The notes under the pieces: generated by a model
Databases searched by the model: none
Told to the model about the DNA's origin: nothing
What the model saw: the letters and a program-made list of their open reading frames with translations, nothing else
Program-made: the position numbers and the translations under genes
Assembly (NCBI GenBank): GCA_023846275.1
Contig: CM043877.1
Coordinates: 15,917,107 to 15,981,106 of the forward strand
Direction: 5' to 3'
Source of the DNA: Vanilla planifolia
Taxonomy: Eukaryota; Streptophyta; Magnoliopsida; Asparagales; Orchidaceae
Length of the DNA stretch: 64,000 nt
Shown here: positions 36,809 through 50,600 of the stretch, piece by piece
Layout of the letters: each line of letters begins with the position of its first letter
How positions within the stretch are numbered: position 1 is the stretch's first letter

Positions 36809-38679
36809 GAAAGTGTGCTATCTTCTTCGGAACAAACAAATCACTCACACAACAACCCCCATCATATGATCAAACACCTTATGTGGCAGACACGGTAACC
36901 CATCTTACATAAAGGGGCAATCTTTCTCAGCTTAATGGAACACAGATTCGCACAATAATAAGCCACTTAGTGGGAACAGTTAAAACCCAATTGGCTGAGT
37001 CGAACAATTCAGTCCCCTGAAAAGAAGCCTCAAGGAGAAAGACGAAGAGGGCACTGATAAAGCTCGGAGCTTCCCACGCAGAGGAATGAATGCAAGAAAG
37101 CTGTGTCAAAAAGAAGGCTTTTTGATTCGTATTAAGAGATGGAGCTTGGGAAGAAGCATGAAGAAAGAATCAGAAGAGGGGGAAAGAGTAAACCGAAGGT
37201 AAGCAAGGAATGGAGAAGAGAGGTCCAATGGAGGAGCAACGCAACCCAGATGCCCCATTGCCGTGAAATTATTGAGAACTGGTGATGCTGAAATCTCTAT
37301 TTTACAGCGTGGACTGCAGTCTTTGTTCGATTTTGTTAAAAGTTTCTTTTTTTTATTTTTTTATTTTTTTTTTACTTTTGGTTGATTTTTTTTCGTTTAT
37401 TTCTTTTGAATAAATGCTGATTCTACTGAGCGATTTTGACTGAAAGATATTCCCAGTAGAACTTTACTGTTTAGAATTAGTTTGGTTAACTTCACCACCA
37501 TCCTTTTATTATAATTTAAAAGATTTTTTTAGCCTCTTATTTTAAATTTTATTTTTTTAACTAACAAATAATAAATAATAAATATATATATATATAATGA
37601 TTATAATAATAGTTTTAAATAATATATTTTTGTTAATTAATTTAATATTTAAGAATGATTATGTTATATTAATCTTACAATTGTTATGAACTATAATCAA
37701 ACAATTGTGTACTTAATGTTTATCATTTAAAAGTATTTATTTATAAATTTTAAACAAAATACTTTTATTAAGTCAAATAAACTTTTATTAAATACATAAC
37801 TTTTTATTAATTAAATTAATATTAAGTAATTGTTATGTAAAATTAAGTTCAGTAATATAACCAACTAGATTTGAAACATTGTTATCATAAAATATTATTA
37901 AAAATGTTTTGTATTTAATGTGTTAAAAAAGCAATAAAATAATAAGTATATTTTTATGAGATTAAAATACCCGATTTTTGCAATAACATGATAGCTAATT
38001 TCTAAATAAAAATGTCACGAAAATAAAAAGTAAATAAAATTCATTAAATTATTTAATGCATCTTAACAAAGATGATTCTATTAAGCAAATGAATGCATTA
38101 AATTATATTCTTTTTTTTTCTATACTAATAGAGAAAAAAACAATATTCATCAAATTCCATTTTTATCAACATAAACTTTTTTCTAAGTTATGAAAATAAT
38201 AAACCCATAAAAATATATCAAGTGGATGGCATCTAACTCATGCCAATCAACATCATTTTTAATATTTTTTTTATTATTTTCTCATTTAACTTTCATAAAA
38301 GACAACTCAATGAAAACAACAAACTTTTGCAAATGATAATTAATAATATTTAATAAATTGTTGTTAAAATATAATAAACATAGAGATAATTCTTTATTTT
38401 AAAAATATCATAAAATAAATATACAATAATTATAAATATTAAATAATAATCTTTTTTTTTTTAATTTAATAACAAACCCCATGTAAAATTCACCACTAAT
38501 AAAAGAATACAACTTTTCAAAAAAAAAACATAACTATATACAAACACATCCTAAAATAACATAATTAAATTTTATTTTATTTTATTCCAAAAACATTTTT
38601 AAAATCTATTCTAAAACTCAAATAACAGATCAGTCAAAAAAACCCTCAACTTAAGCAAGGACCATTTGAATGAATGAAT
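36809..38679. promoter_or_regulatory. Intergenic: promoter side of the CaaX gene and 3' side of cysteine synthase
   Basis: Both neighbours are on the minus strand. Bases 36809-37310 are less AT-rich and probably include the 5' untranslated region and promoter of the CaaX-protein gene. From 37320 the sequence is poly-T and AT-rich. The duplicated segment begins at 37787, so the last 900 bases before the cysteine synthase stop codon occur again at 57469-58355. No gene was found. Confidence 0.5.
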
Positions 38680-41600
38680 CTAACCAAGCAAGGGGTCAAA
38701 ATCCATAGTCTCAGCTTCTGCTCTGATGGACTCGAAGAGTACAGAAGACAAATACCTCTCTCCTGAGCTTGGCATGACAACCTGCAGAGTTAATCAAGTG
38801 AACTGAAAGATTAGAGCTCATTAAGGAATGTTGATCACTTAAGAAGCAAATTAAACAATGTAGAATGAACTACAGATGATGAAACTCCCCAATACACCAC
38901 ATTTACAAGCATCATAGAAGAGAAAAAACTTGATTTCACCACATGCATTTAGACATTGTTTGTTTGCTTCAGTCGAACCGAACCAAACCGTGGTTAGATG
39001 AGACCACATCTGGATCTGGGTTCCAACCGCAAGCAAAAGTATCGTATTTTCATCTCTTGTTCAACCAGTTCTGATGATTTGTTCATGATTGTTGAAGACT
39101 CATATTTGTCACAAGAATGCAGCTCATTGCTAACAAAGAAGTAGTTTAAGTTTCAAGTCAAATAGGCTACCTTCCATTTTGGAACTTCTTTGCAAAATAG
39201 ACAAACAACTTCTTCTTGAGCATATTTTCATTTAGTATAGGGCTATGTGAAACAAGTTGTATCACAAAGAAAAATGCATCTTTGTCCTCCACAAAAATGT
39301 TAGTAGCAGTATTTGCTGTGAGTTTTCGATATTATCCGATTCAGAATATAACTGAAAGATGATTCATAAAAGGAGGGTAGAATTTGAAGAATGAAAGTGA
39401 TAACTGAGCTTATAATAAGCTTGGAATGGAAGGATACACATCTTGGTAAAGAGCAATATCATGTAACCTACCTTTGAATTTAATATTCAAGAGTGATGAG
39501 AATAAGGAAAGATCGCGTGGTGACTAATTCGAAGAAGATTCGTTAAACAATGGAGAACTCGTGGTCTGTTTTTAGGTGAAGATGAATAATTTTTTCACAA
39601 AGATAAAGGCATGTTCTTAGTATGCATGTTGGACTAAAGAGACCAACTCGAAAATATGAACATAATTTTGATAGATGATGCCAAAGTAATATCTTTCCTA
39701 GTATGAAGGTAGTTAAAAGGTATTGAATATGTGATACCCAAAGATTAATGAGAGAGGAGAGTGATTGTTAGGTTATCGATTAGAAGAGGATTTTTCAACC
39801 AGTGATTCATTAAGGATTTTATGTGGACGTCTGGAGATACATCATCCGGCATTAAAAATATATTGTATTAAGATTACAAACATATATATGAAAAAGCCAA
39901 AAACGATTAAAAGCACAAAATAGTCACATAATAAAGTCATGTGAACACCAAGGTTTACGTGTCTATTTGGTTTTTAGAATGTAAAAACTTATGACATGCT
40001 TGAAGTGCTAGGATAGACACTAATGATTTAAATGTGTATGTTAGAACTCATCGTACTAAGATTAATTTAAGGCAAATATTCACATGTGCTTTTTACTTAT
40101 AAATATACCTTATTAAAGAGTAAAAATAATAAATTATATTCATTCGCTAAATGATGGTGTGCAATGTCACTCATCCAAAGAGCCCCCGTTATTTGGTCTA
40201 ATCCTCCACAAAAACTCATAAATTCCACACATTTTGCCTAAATCACATTTAGAATACAAAACTTCTAAAATGTTCAAAAATAAATAAAATGTATATAGAA
40301 TATTATCTTTAGCATACAATATATTTAGTTTAACTTAATAAATAAATATGAAAGATATGTTAAGTGAAAATTTGCTTTCATACAGTATGTTATATTAATG
40401 TAAAATGGATTCAGTTTAATTGAGTATGCAAGAGAAATAAAAGATATGCTCAATGCATCGAGGATTGCATATGATACCTTAATATTTAACATGCAATACA
40501 TTTAGTTCACTTGGGTTTAGATATTACATCAAAAAATTGAATCTGAGAATTAAATATGGTACGTCAATATTTAACATGCAATATAATTAATAGAATTTAT
40601 GTGCTAATATATTGTATGGTCTTTAAAATATATGGTGTTTAATTCATTTTCTATAAATAAAAACTAGTTTGACAAGATTTCAAAATATTTTAATATAGTC
40701 ATTAGAGAATTGTTATAAGTGTTTAAAACCATTGAAAACCTTTATAAAAAGCTATGAAAGACAACCAAACTTAACAAAAATACTAATAAATAATTACAAA
40801 ATATTTTGGAGCTTTTATTCCTAAAGATTATCATTGAAAAGTTTAAAAAAGAGCCAAGTCACAATAATAATGTACATCAACCTTTCTTCAAACAATTGCT
40901 TTGAGTTAAGTCGTAAATCATTTCTAAATTATTTTATATATCCATTTACTGCTACTTTTGATCTTATTTTTTTTAATTATAGGGTTTTGTATTTATAAGC
41001 TTGATTTTATCCCTTTTATCTCATTACTAAGACCTTATCTTTGATTATTTTATTCATCTTTTGGCTATCTTTGTAGGGTTCTTTGACTTGATGATTGTAG
41101 GATCTTTTAACTTGATGTGTTGGCTCATCTATCGGTAATTTGTAAGGCCCTCTGGCCCAACATTTTGTACGATTCTTGTGTTATTTAATTTATTGTTTTT
41201 CTTGAATAAAGGATTTTATAGTCAACAAGAGTTTTAAATTAATATTCAATTATATTTAAGAATCTACAAATATTTTTAGTGTTTTATATTACTTTGAAAT
41301 TGTAACTTTTACAATTCACCCCTTGTGTGCACTCAAAACTCACATTTTCCAACAAACAAAACCTCGACCTAAAAGAGCCTATAAATATCGAGCAAAACAA
41401 TCCTACAACATTGGACCAAAGGACAAACATTGGGCCAAAAGACCATACACATTGGCCCAAATAAACCTACATATTAAGCCAAAGAACCCTACAATCATCG
41501 AGTCAAAAAAACCCTACATACTAACCTAAATGAGCTTATACAATAAGCTAAACGACCCTAGATTACAAAGCCAAAAGACCCTATAATCATTTGGCCAAAA

Positions 41601-44600
41601 GACTTTATAAAAATGACCAAAAAGATCAAATAAAAATTAAATATAAAGTCCTACAATAGGACAAAAGAAACAACATAAAACTCAAGGATAAAAGTGTTAT
41701 AACTTGACAATAAAGCTAATAAGTACACTAAATCAACGTCAAACAACTTAGAAAAAGTATTCAACATAGTTCAATGTAATAATAGATTAAAAGGAAGCTG
41801 AAATGATAAAAAAATTCCTAATTTTTGTAACTTTGATTTTCTCTTAATCTTCAATAAAGATAATAATCTTCAGGAGTACAAGCTTTTAAATAATATGCAA
41901 ATGTTCATTACACTTTGTTTAAACTCTTTTTATAACTTTTTAGGATGGCTTCTAACAATTCTAAACATCCCCAATGGCCTTCTGATAGTTATACTAAAAC
42001 ATTTTAGATTTTAATCAAACTATTACAAAAATGAATTAAATGTACTATACATTTCAAAGATTGTGTTATCTTTAAACTTTAAATTGTACTAAATATATTA
42101 TACATTAATTATTAACATACCTTAATCAACTCTCAAATGCAATTATGAGCTCAAAATGAACTAAATATATCACTATTTAAAGATAACTTATTGTATTTTA
42201 TCCTCAAGTTTTAGTTATTACTCTCAATACTCTGTTTGTCCCCCACCTTATTAAATTTAACAAAACATATTGCATTTTAAGGACAATATACTATATTTTA
42301 TCTTTGGGTATCAAGAATGCCTCTTAGCGCTCTGTCTCACTAATTAAATTGAACTAAATGTACTATATTTTAAAAATAATGTACTACGCTTTATATTTAC
42401 TTCTGAACTAAACATAATATACTATAAAGATAATTTGTTATAGTTTATATTCATTTTGAACTAAGTGACACGTTCTTTATGGACAATATACAACACTTTA
42501 TATTTATTTTTAGACATTTTTAACGCTCTGCATTCTACATTTTCGAACATATTAAACTAATATTGCTCAGCTTTAATATGACAATTCAATAAATGGAAAA
42601 TCAGAAATGAAAGCATAACTTAAAGCCATCCTAAATGAGTGAAAAGAAAATTTAAAAAGCTATCTCATACACTCAAAATCTCACCTGTTATTCCTAATAC
42701 CTTAATAATATTATCATAGGTTTTACATTCTAAAAAACAATAAAAAAGACTTCACAAATTCTCCTCGAAGATAGCTCAAGCTATGTTTAATGCATCTTAC
42801 ATTTTCACCAAACATAGCCAATTAAGCATTTTGAGTCAATACTAAGCTCTCCAAATTGTTCACATATTTAATTTTAAGATATGCGAATTAAAACTATTTT
42901 AAAAAATATTACTAATATTAAATAATAATTTTGTTATCATCAAATAAATCACATATAGAATAAAAATTCCATAATACTTTTACAAAATCTCTCTAATAAA
43001 AAATTACCACAAACAAAGGAACTACAAACAAAAGATATACCAAAGATTTCAACTTCTAAATCAATAAAGATTATGACAAGACATTGATTTCAATGGTGTC
43101 AATTATGCTTGAAGTTTGAACTCGACTTGAAATTTATTGTTTTTCCAATCAAGCTCAATTGGTTTTTCCAATCGAGTTTGAGACGAACTTGTCTCGCTCG
43201 ATCAATCCCTAACAATATATTGAAATAAATTACTACTTTTAACACATGCAACTACAAGTTTGGTAAGGTGGTTTGTCTTTTTGTCTTCTAATAAGAGCAT
43301 AGGGTATGATACCCTTCCTAAGTAGCTTAAAAATAGAAAAAAAATATGGTTATACCCATTATGACATCAAATGCATAACAAGTGCGGTGGGTAAAGTTAT
43401 TAGAGAGTCAATTATAGGTACAAGTTTAAAACCATAAGCATCCTATCAAAGGATATTCAAGCCATCAAGAACACATAATGACCTTCAGTTTGGCTTGCCT
43501 GACTCATAAACAATCTTGATTGACAATAGAAACAAAATTCGTAACTCTAAATTGAGCTGAAACTCGAAATGAGATTGAGTCAAAACAACTCGACTGTTCC
43601 AACCCCAACTAATGATAAAGAATAAATCTCGAATCACCAAGTCAATTGATTCCAAGCCATCTTTGAAATCCCAAAACTAAAGATTATGGCCAACTACACT
43701 GAATAAGGACCATTCTTCTTTTATAAATGTACCTACTTAATAAAGCTAAGATGAGGCCATCATTAACATGCAAAAAGGCCACCAAGCATCACGTTTCTTA
43801 ATAAGAAAATGAATTCTATATATTTGTTGTTGTAATTTATTAACACAAGCTTTGCATAAGCCTTTGACTAATACACACAAAATACATTTAATATATTTGA
43901 TTAATAATTATTTTTAACCATACTCATTTTGCTATAACAAAAAACCAATTTATGTTAAAATTGAGGGGCATTTGATTAGATGTTTTTTTGGATAATACTA
44001 CAATCTAAATATCAAAATTATCTACATGTGTATTATCGAAATCTTGATAATATTTTTTTATTAATTTTTAACTTGATATTATCTAAATAATATTTTATAT
44101 AATTTCATATCAAGATTATCAACATCTAGATGTCCAAATTTGAGTAACATATTGATGTCAATTTTTCAATGAAAAGATTGTGATTTTAAACATTTTATTT
44201 AAAAATATCGTTAAACCAAAAGCCCGAGTCCTTAAATAATATTACTTACCACTAGAAGTTTCCCTTCATTTTCAGGCCTCTGTGCAATTCTGATGGCAGC
44301 AGCAGCAGCAGCACCGGATGAAATTCCAACCTACAAGCAAATGTAGCAACATTAAATCAAAGGTTTTAAATGAAAAAGTAGGCAAATCATAACATATCAC
44401 AGCATAGGAAAGGTATCAAGCTTAAAGAAAAATAAAATTTAGTACATGGGGCCACCTATAACCATATCAACATATGATTTCCAGCAGAAATAACTAACCA
44501 GCAAGCCTTCCTTCAATGCAAGAAGTTTAGCTGTTTCAATAGCCTCGTCACTTGACACCTGGGAAATCCAGTAAGGCCACAAATGAAAGATTTTTATCAA

Positions 44601-47600
44601 GTAAAATGTGGATCGACGCATATGATAAAGGGTGTTTAGACTGCCTAAGTATCATGGGTTATGTTCATTTTATAAACTTGTGTTCGACTATGCCTGAGAT
44701 TTTGTTCAGACTTATAACATAAGAATAGATCATCAGCATGATAACTTCGTAATATGGATATAAGCATGTAACATAACTATCGTTTATCCAGGTAGGAAAG
44801 CCCTCCTCGGAATGCATTTAGATATGCAATATGAAGTTCAGCCATCTTTTTGATGCAAATAAGGACTCCCCCAGGGCTGCCTTTTCATAGTTGAAATTCA
44901 CCTTTCAATGGTTGAAGGAGCATGAATCAATTCAATAATCTTCAAGAATCACTAATGGAAAATCACCCTTCATGTTGATTAGAACACCGATACAAAAAAA
45001 ATGGTCTTTATCAAAGTCGACATCTCTTGGTCTGCATTTGAAGACCATTGGCTTTTCGTCATTTTTCTTTGGCTTGCCATGAGCAATCATCCATTTGTAC
45101 ACCGCCAACAAATTTGATGCAGTACTGTAAATACAGTTCATATGGCAAGTGTCCAACAACAATTTGTTCATAAACACACAACTTTTCAAGACTAATTTGC
45201 CATGAAGATCTCTAACTTAAAGGCACATTGTTATATTACATTCAAAACATAAGATTATATGTTGCAAATTCCTCAAAATAGCTTGCTTATTCAACAACAA
45301 TTTGTTCGCTGCTTTCCAACTTATTGCTGAAAGAATTGCTCCTAGGAAAAGCAGATTCAGCACTGGAGAAACAAAACTATTTTGTTTTGCTTTGGTAGAT
45401 GAATCCGTTGGTGATCTACAACTGAACCTTTCCTAGATTATTTTAATTTGCAACCAATGGTGCGTTATATCATTCACTCTTCCTATCCCCAACCCACCCC
45501 ATCACTTCTTCCCAGTTTCTCCCCCTCCAACATTAAAGTTCTAAGCTAAAAAGAAAAACAGCGAAGCATAATCGCAAGATTTGAACCAAGAAAGGTTTTC
45601 AATACCAATCATAAAAGCAAATAAATGGTGCATTATATCATTTAATTTCTCCCATCACCAACCACCAGTCATTTCTTCCTAGTTTCTCCCCTCCACTTTT
45701 AGAGTAGTAAGATAAAAAGAATAGCATGGAAACATAATTGAAAGATTTGAACAAAGCAAAGCTTGAAATTGTAATCATAAATGCAAATCTGGGATGTATG
45801 AAAACAAGGTGGTAAAATTACAGCATGGGCTTAAAAATATCAATCATCCAAGGTGTTTGAAACCCATTCAAAAGTGAATTTTGGCATCTGCACATTCATG
45901 TTAAAGGGATGTTTTTCTGGTAACAACAAAAATATTTGAATGAAGAAGGCTCACTTGGATAACTTCATCAATGAGATCCAGATTTAAAACATCAGGAATT
46001 AAACCAGCACCAATTCCTTGTATTTTATGAGGACCTAAGAATTTAAAAAACAAGTATATAGTCACAATACCAAGTGAAGAATAAGAAAATATGAACAACA
46101 AAAGCTCTCCCTACTATTGAATTTAATAATAAGAAAAAATTATTTTGTGACACAGCTATAGTCATAACGATGCTTATATTATCCTTGGAATCACTGCTTA
46201 AAGTTGATTTTTTTTATTACATGCAGCCATCTATGCAGATAAATGAATCAAAATGCTCATAAAATATATAATATTAAATTTAGCTTTAATATTTTGAAAC
46301 ATAAAAAAGCCTTCAAAGCCAATAAAACAAACCTACCAGGACTTCGTCCAGAAAGAACAGCACTCTCAACCGGCTCCACGCCATAAAGCTTTAAAAATAG
46401 ATACGACAAAGCAAGAAACAAAGTTATTTAGAGCATTTGAAGATCACATCCTTTCACCTTATACCAAAACCAAAAATGCAGGAGTTGTTCGCTTCAAAGT
46501 TTAGAAAAAAAGGTGCTAACATTTTAGTAATGGGATCACCTTTATCTCAGAATTTTGTGCCTTGAGGTATCTCCCAGCTCCAGTAATAGTTCCTCCTGTT
46601 CCAATGCCAGCTACAAGTGCATGGATTTTCCCACAGGTTGCTTGCCATATCTCAGGACCAGTAGTTTCATAATGAATCTACAAGTAGTATATAATATACA
46701 CACGTTATGCAGGAAATTACACATTTCTCATGTCATCTCTCCAAAGATACCTTAGGATTTGCAGGATTTTCAAACTGTTGAAGAAAGAATGAATTTGGTG
46801 TCTTGGCTGCCAACTCCTCAGCCTTTTGTATGCAAAATTTCGCACCCAGAGTTGGATCGGTAAGAACAAGTTCGGCACCAAAAGCTTTAAGAATAATCCT
46901 TCTTTCAATGCTCATTGAAGCCGGCATGGTGAGAACAAGCTTGTAGCCCTTGACTGCAGCCATCCAAGCCAATCCAATACCAGTGTTACCGCTGGTAGAC
47001 TCAAAAAGCACACTCTAGCAAAAATTAAACCACCATATGAGTCAAGCAATATCTGTTACCATGTGTTATGGTCAACAAATCACAACTTTTCACATGAATA
47101 AAGTTAATAGCTAACATTAGACACTACAATTAAGTTCACATTATGAAATTTTAACCAATTCCCACAAATGAGTAACAAGTATGATACTAAATCCCCACAA
47201 GAACTAGGGTCTGCTGTGGCTTAACTGGCTGTTCAGTATAAGAATTAGATATGTTGGAGAATTCTTAACTAGAAGAGATTTTAAAGTTTACTCACTTTGG
47301 AGTTGAATAAAGTAGTTGAACTTGCAACACTTCAATTCATATATAGCTAACAAGGGCTGCACGAGTACTATCAAGCTTAAAATTCCATAATCCATTGACA
47401 AACCAAAATCTTGATGTGTCAAGTTTCCATAAAATAATGCAAAAAGGAACCTAAATCATTCAACTAGGCAGGATAATTTAAGAACCACAAGAAGAAGTCG
47501 TTAGCAATCTTTATGCATTATAGTCCTGATCAGGAGGCTTTACTGTGGCTTCGGTGAGCGGTCTTAAGGAAGTTGGATCAAAACAACTAAAGAAAAATAT

Positions 47601-50600
47601 TTGCTAATTCAACAGTAAGTTGATTAGTATGGAACAAAAATTTTTGATAAGTTTATTCATGATTAGCCAAGCCTTCAAAGTCAAACTACAATGAGAAAGA
47701 AGACAAAATATCAGTAACAACTTGACGACAGCATGTTAAAGACAAATTTATAAACTACACTGAGAAAGAATCCAACTGTCGCATTTTCAAGCTAAAGACT
47801 AGTGCCAGCAAGTCAAAGACTGCAACTCGTAACTAAATTGAGAGAGTCCTCCATGGTTATACTCAACATTAACACTTGCCACCCAAAATGCATGCTATGC
47901 TATGCAATGAAGTTTTCATCACAATGAAAAAAAAAAGGCCTTTGTTGGAACAGTTGGAGAAGTTTCTTTGTGGACCTTGGGTTGACACTGCAACTTGGTT
48001 GTTAATAGGGTTTGTTTGGAACTTATTGTTAAACAACATGGCAAGGCCAATGGCATCATTGAGATTGGCTGGCATTTGTGCATGACCAACACCCTTTAGT
48101 TTTCATTGAGACCAATTAAGAAGCAACCCACTTACTGTTCACTAGAGAAATGTTAGTTCACTGGCTCCCTATGTTACATCTAATCAATTTGCTTTTGTTA
48201 TTGAAACCAAAGCTGGGCATCTCCCTTAAGTTGCAAAGTGCAGTCAATCTACCAACTAAACTGTCCTGATCTTCATGTTTTGAAACGTGTTGACTACTGG
48301 CCTTATTACCCTCTTCTCCATTTTCCATGGTATACACTCTTACCTAGGAGTCGAACTTTCCATATACAACACTAAGCAACGGAGGTGCTGAACATTGACC
48401 AGTTGGGGCTTTGACACCAGATTATTTAAGCCCCTACCTGTTCTACATCCCTGTTCTACTCCTTAGCAAGCCATCTTGAGGAAATTGGACTAAAGCCACA
48501 AAGAAAGATATTTGCTAAATCAATAATAACTTAATTGGAAGGGTAAAACAATTTCTAGATAGGTGAACTACAATTTTTTATAGGCAAGCCACATTGAATA
48601 GTCATACTTTTTTATAATAGGCGAACCTAATCAGAAAAGTAGAGACTATTAGTCACAACCTTAAAATTGCATGCTTAAGACTTGGACTTGCAAACTGAAC
48701 TGTGGAAGACTAAGAAATCCTTGCAAGTGCAAACTAAAGACTAGGGACTCAACATGCTAAATTCTAGGGTTCGCAAACTAAACCGAGAAAAGGAGTCCTC
48801 CATGCTCACACACAATCATCACTACTTGCCACCGAAGCGTATAAGCTATGCATATCGTTATCCTACATAATTTGTATTGCTATCTTGACATGCCTATGCA
48901 CTCAAGGATAATTGCCTACTGATTTTTCAATTATCATTCTCCACAATACTTTGTTTTAGGTTCTTATATTTGCGTCTTATTTTGGATGTTTTTATAGGTA
49001 GAATTTAAGACAAAGTGTCATGATATATGCTTATATTGGAATCGTTATAAGATGAGAAGTTTTTTTTTTTATCAAAAAGGACGACTTAAAGCTAAGGTGG
49101 ATTTAAGGATTAGTAAATCAAAAACTAATAAATTTACTCGACATAAGCTTAAAAACAATGCAGACGACAATTTCTAATTATAAAATGTTGAATAATGAGA
49201 TGTCTCAACAACTCTTATTTATATTCGAAAATGATGCAAAACTTGATGAAATTTCAATAATAGGATCCAAATAAGTAATGTTAAAATCGAGGAGAGTATT
49301 AAACCCTTGATTCATAACTTTATTTGATAATAATAAAATAATTTTTTAATATCCTAATGTCTTTTTCTTAAGTATTTTTAGATCAAGCATCTCAAAATTA
49401 TTTGATAAATTATTTGAAGAACATTGGTCATGGACTTAAAAGTATTTAATTATGAAATTTAGTGAGAATAAAATGGGCACCAGATATTAAACATGAGCAA
49501 TCTTAGAAAAAAAAAATGTAGAGCCTTTATTTTTTTTGAATTTGTGAAACAAATGACAATAATTATAAAACATAAGGAACAAATAAATGAGATTTTGAGT
49601 GAAAGTAAAAAATCAAACAAAAAGTTTTTCAAAATCACATCTATGCAATCACATATAACTTATAATACGTGATACCATCACATAAAGTATGTGAGCCCTA
49701 TATATAATATGTGGAAGCTTAGGCACATTATGAATGACAGAGCACTATCAAAGTTTTCCAATTCAGATAATACAATATGGCAAGCTAATATTAACATACA
49801 ATATGTATAGTTCGAACGACTTGTCATACGAGCAAGCAAACAGTATGCTAAGAGAAAAAACTGAAACCCAAGCTTTATGCATAGTACATCAATATTGATG
49901 CACAGTATGCATAGTTCAAATGATAATACACAGATAGAAGGACAATGTGCTAAGAGAAAAACTTGAACCCAACCTTTGCATATGATATGTTTTTAAATCA
50001 TTCGGGTTAATATATAATATTAGAAAGCTTAGATCCAAGCTTTGATTACGATACATGTAACGAGCTGATTTTTTTAATATTGATTTAAAATAGTTCTAAG
50101 TGATTTGATAAAGAGGATTAAGATTTTGATTTTTTGGCAAAGTTCACTAAAAAAATAATTTTGGACATTCTCTCGTAAAAGTGTATTTATTAAGTACGTT
50201 AGATTTGAAAAATAAATATACTATTGGATCAAGCTCGTCGAGCTGAATACGTCAATGTTTGTTTCATCACAATCAGAGTTCGTTTGGATTTAATACAAAT
50301 TTTAAAACATTAATAATATGTTATTTACAAATTAAAAAATTAAAAAAAAATTATATCAGCGGAAAAAAAACAACGAACCCTAATTCCTTTCCACTCTCTC
50401 CTGACATTGGTTCGTTTCTTCCTCGAAAGTGGCCGACAAATACTGTTGTTTCGCTCATCAACGCCTCACCGTCAGCCAATTTAAGGGCTCTGATGGATCT
50501 GGTCAGTGGAATTGAAAGGGAACCCTAATTTCTTCCAATCCGTTGCTTCGTCGTCTCGCTTCTCACCATTACGCGTGCGGTCACCTCCTTGGCTTCCGAT

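Larger units (their letters stand above)
38782..44249 (-). other. Intron 9 of cysteine synthase copy 1 (5.5 kb)
   Basis: The intron runs from donor GTAAGTAATA to acceptor CTCTGCAG. It contains LTR-like sequence (40660-41360), an inverted run of short repeats (41345-41625), and a region of degenerate AT-rich repeats (about 42030-42540) with recurring GAACTAAATGTACTATATTTT-like units. Near 43970-44140, GGGCATTTGATTAGATGTT and AACATCTAGATGTCCAAATTT form a loose inverted pair that may be a small MITE. No coding sequence was recognised. Confidence 0.7.

Noticed and set aside
38851..39036. A 61-codon minus-strand frame that is identical at 58527-58712
   Set aside because: The identity comes from the DNA duplication. 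It lies in intron 9, carries no motif, and is not independent evidence of coding. The same holds for 41323-41529 and 61003-61209, which are minisatellite.
41345..41625. CRISPR-like array of short repeats
   Set aside because: Units vary in sequence and there are no fixed repeats with unique spacers. This is a nuclear minisatellite in a plant intron.
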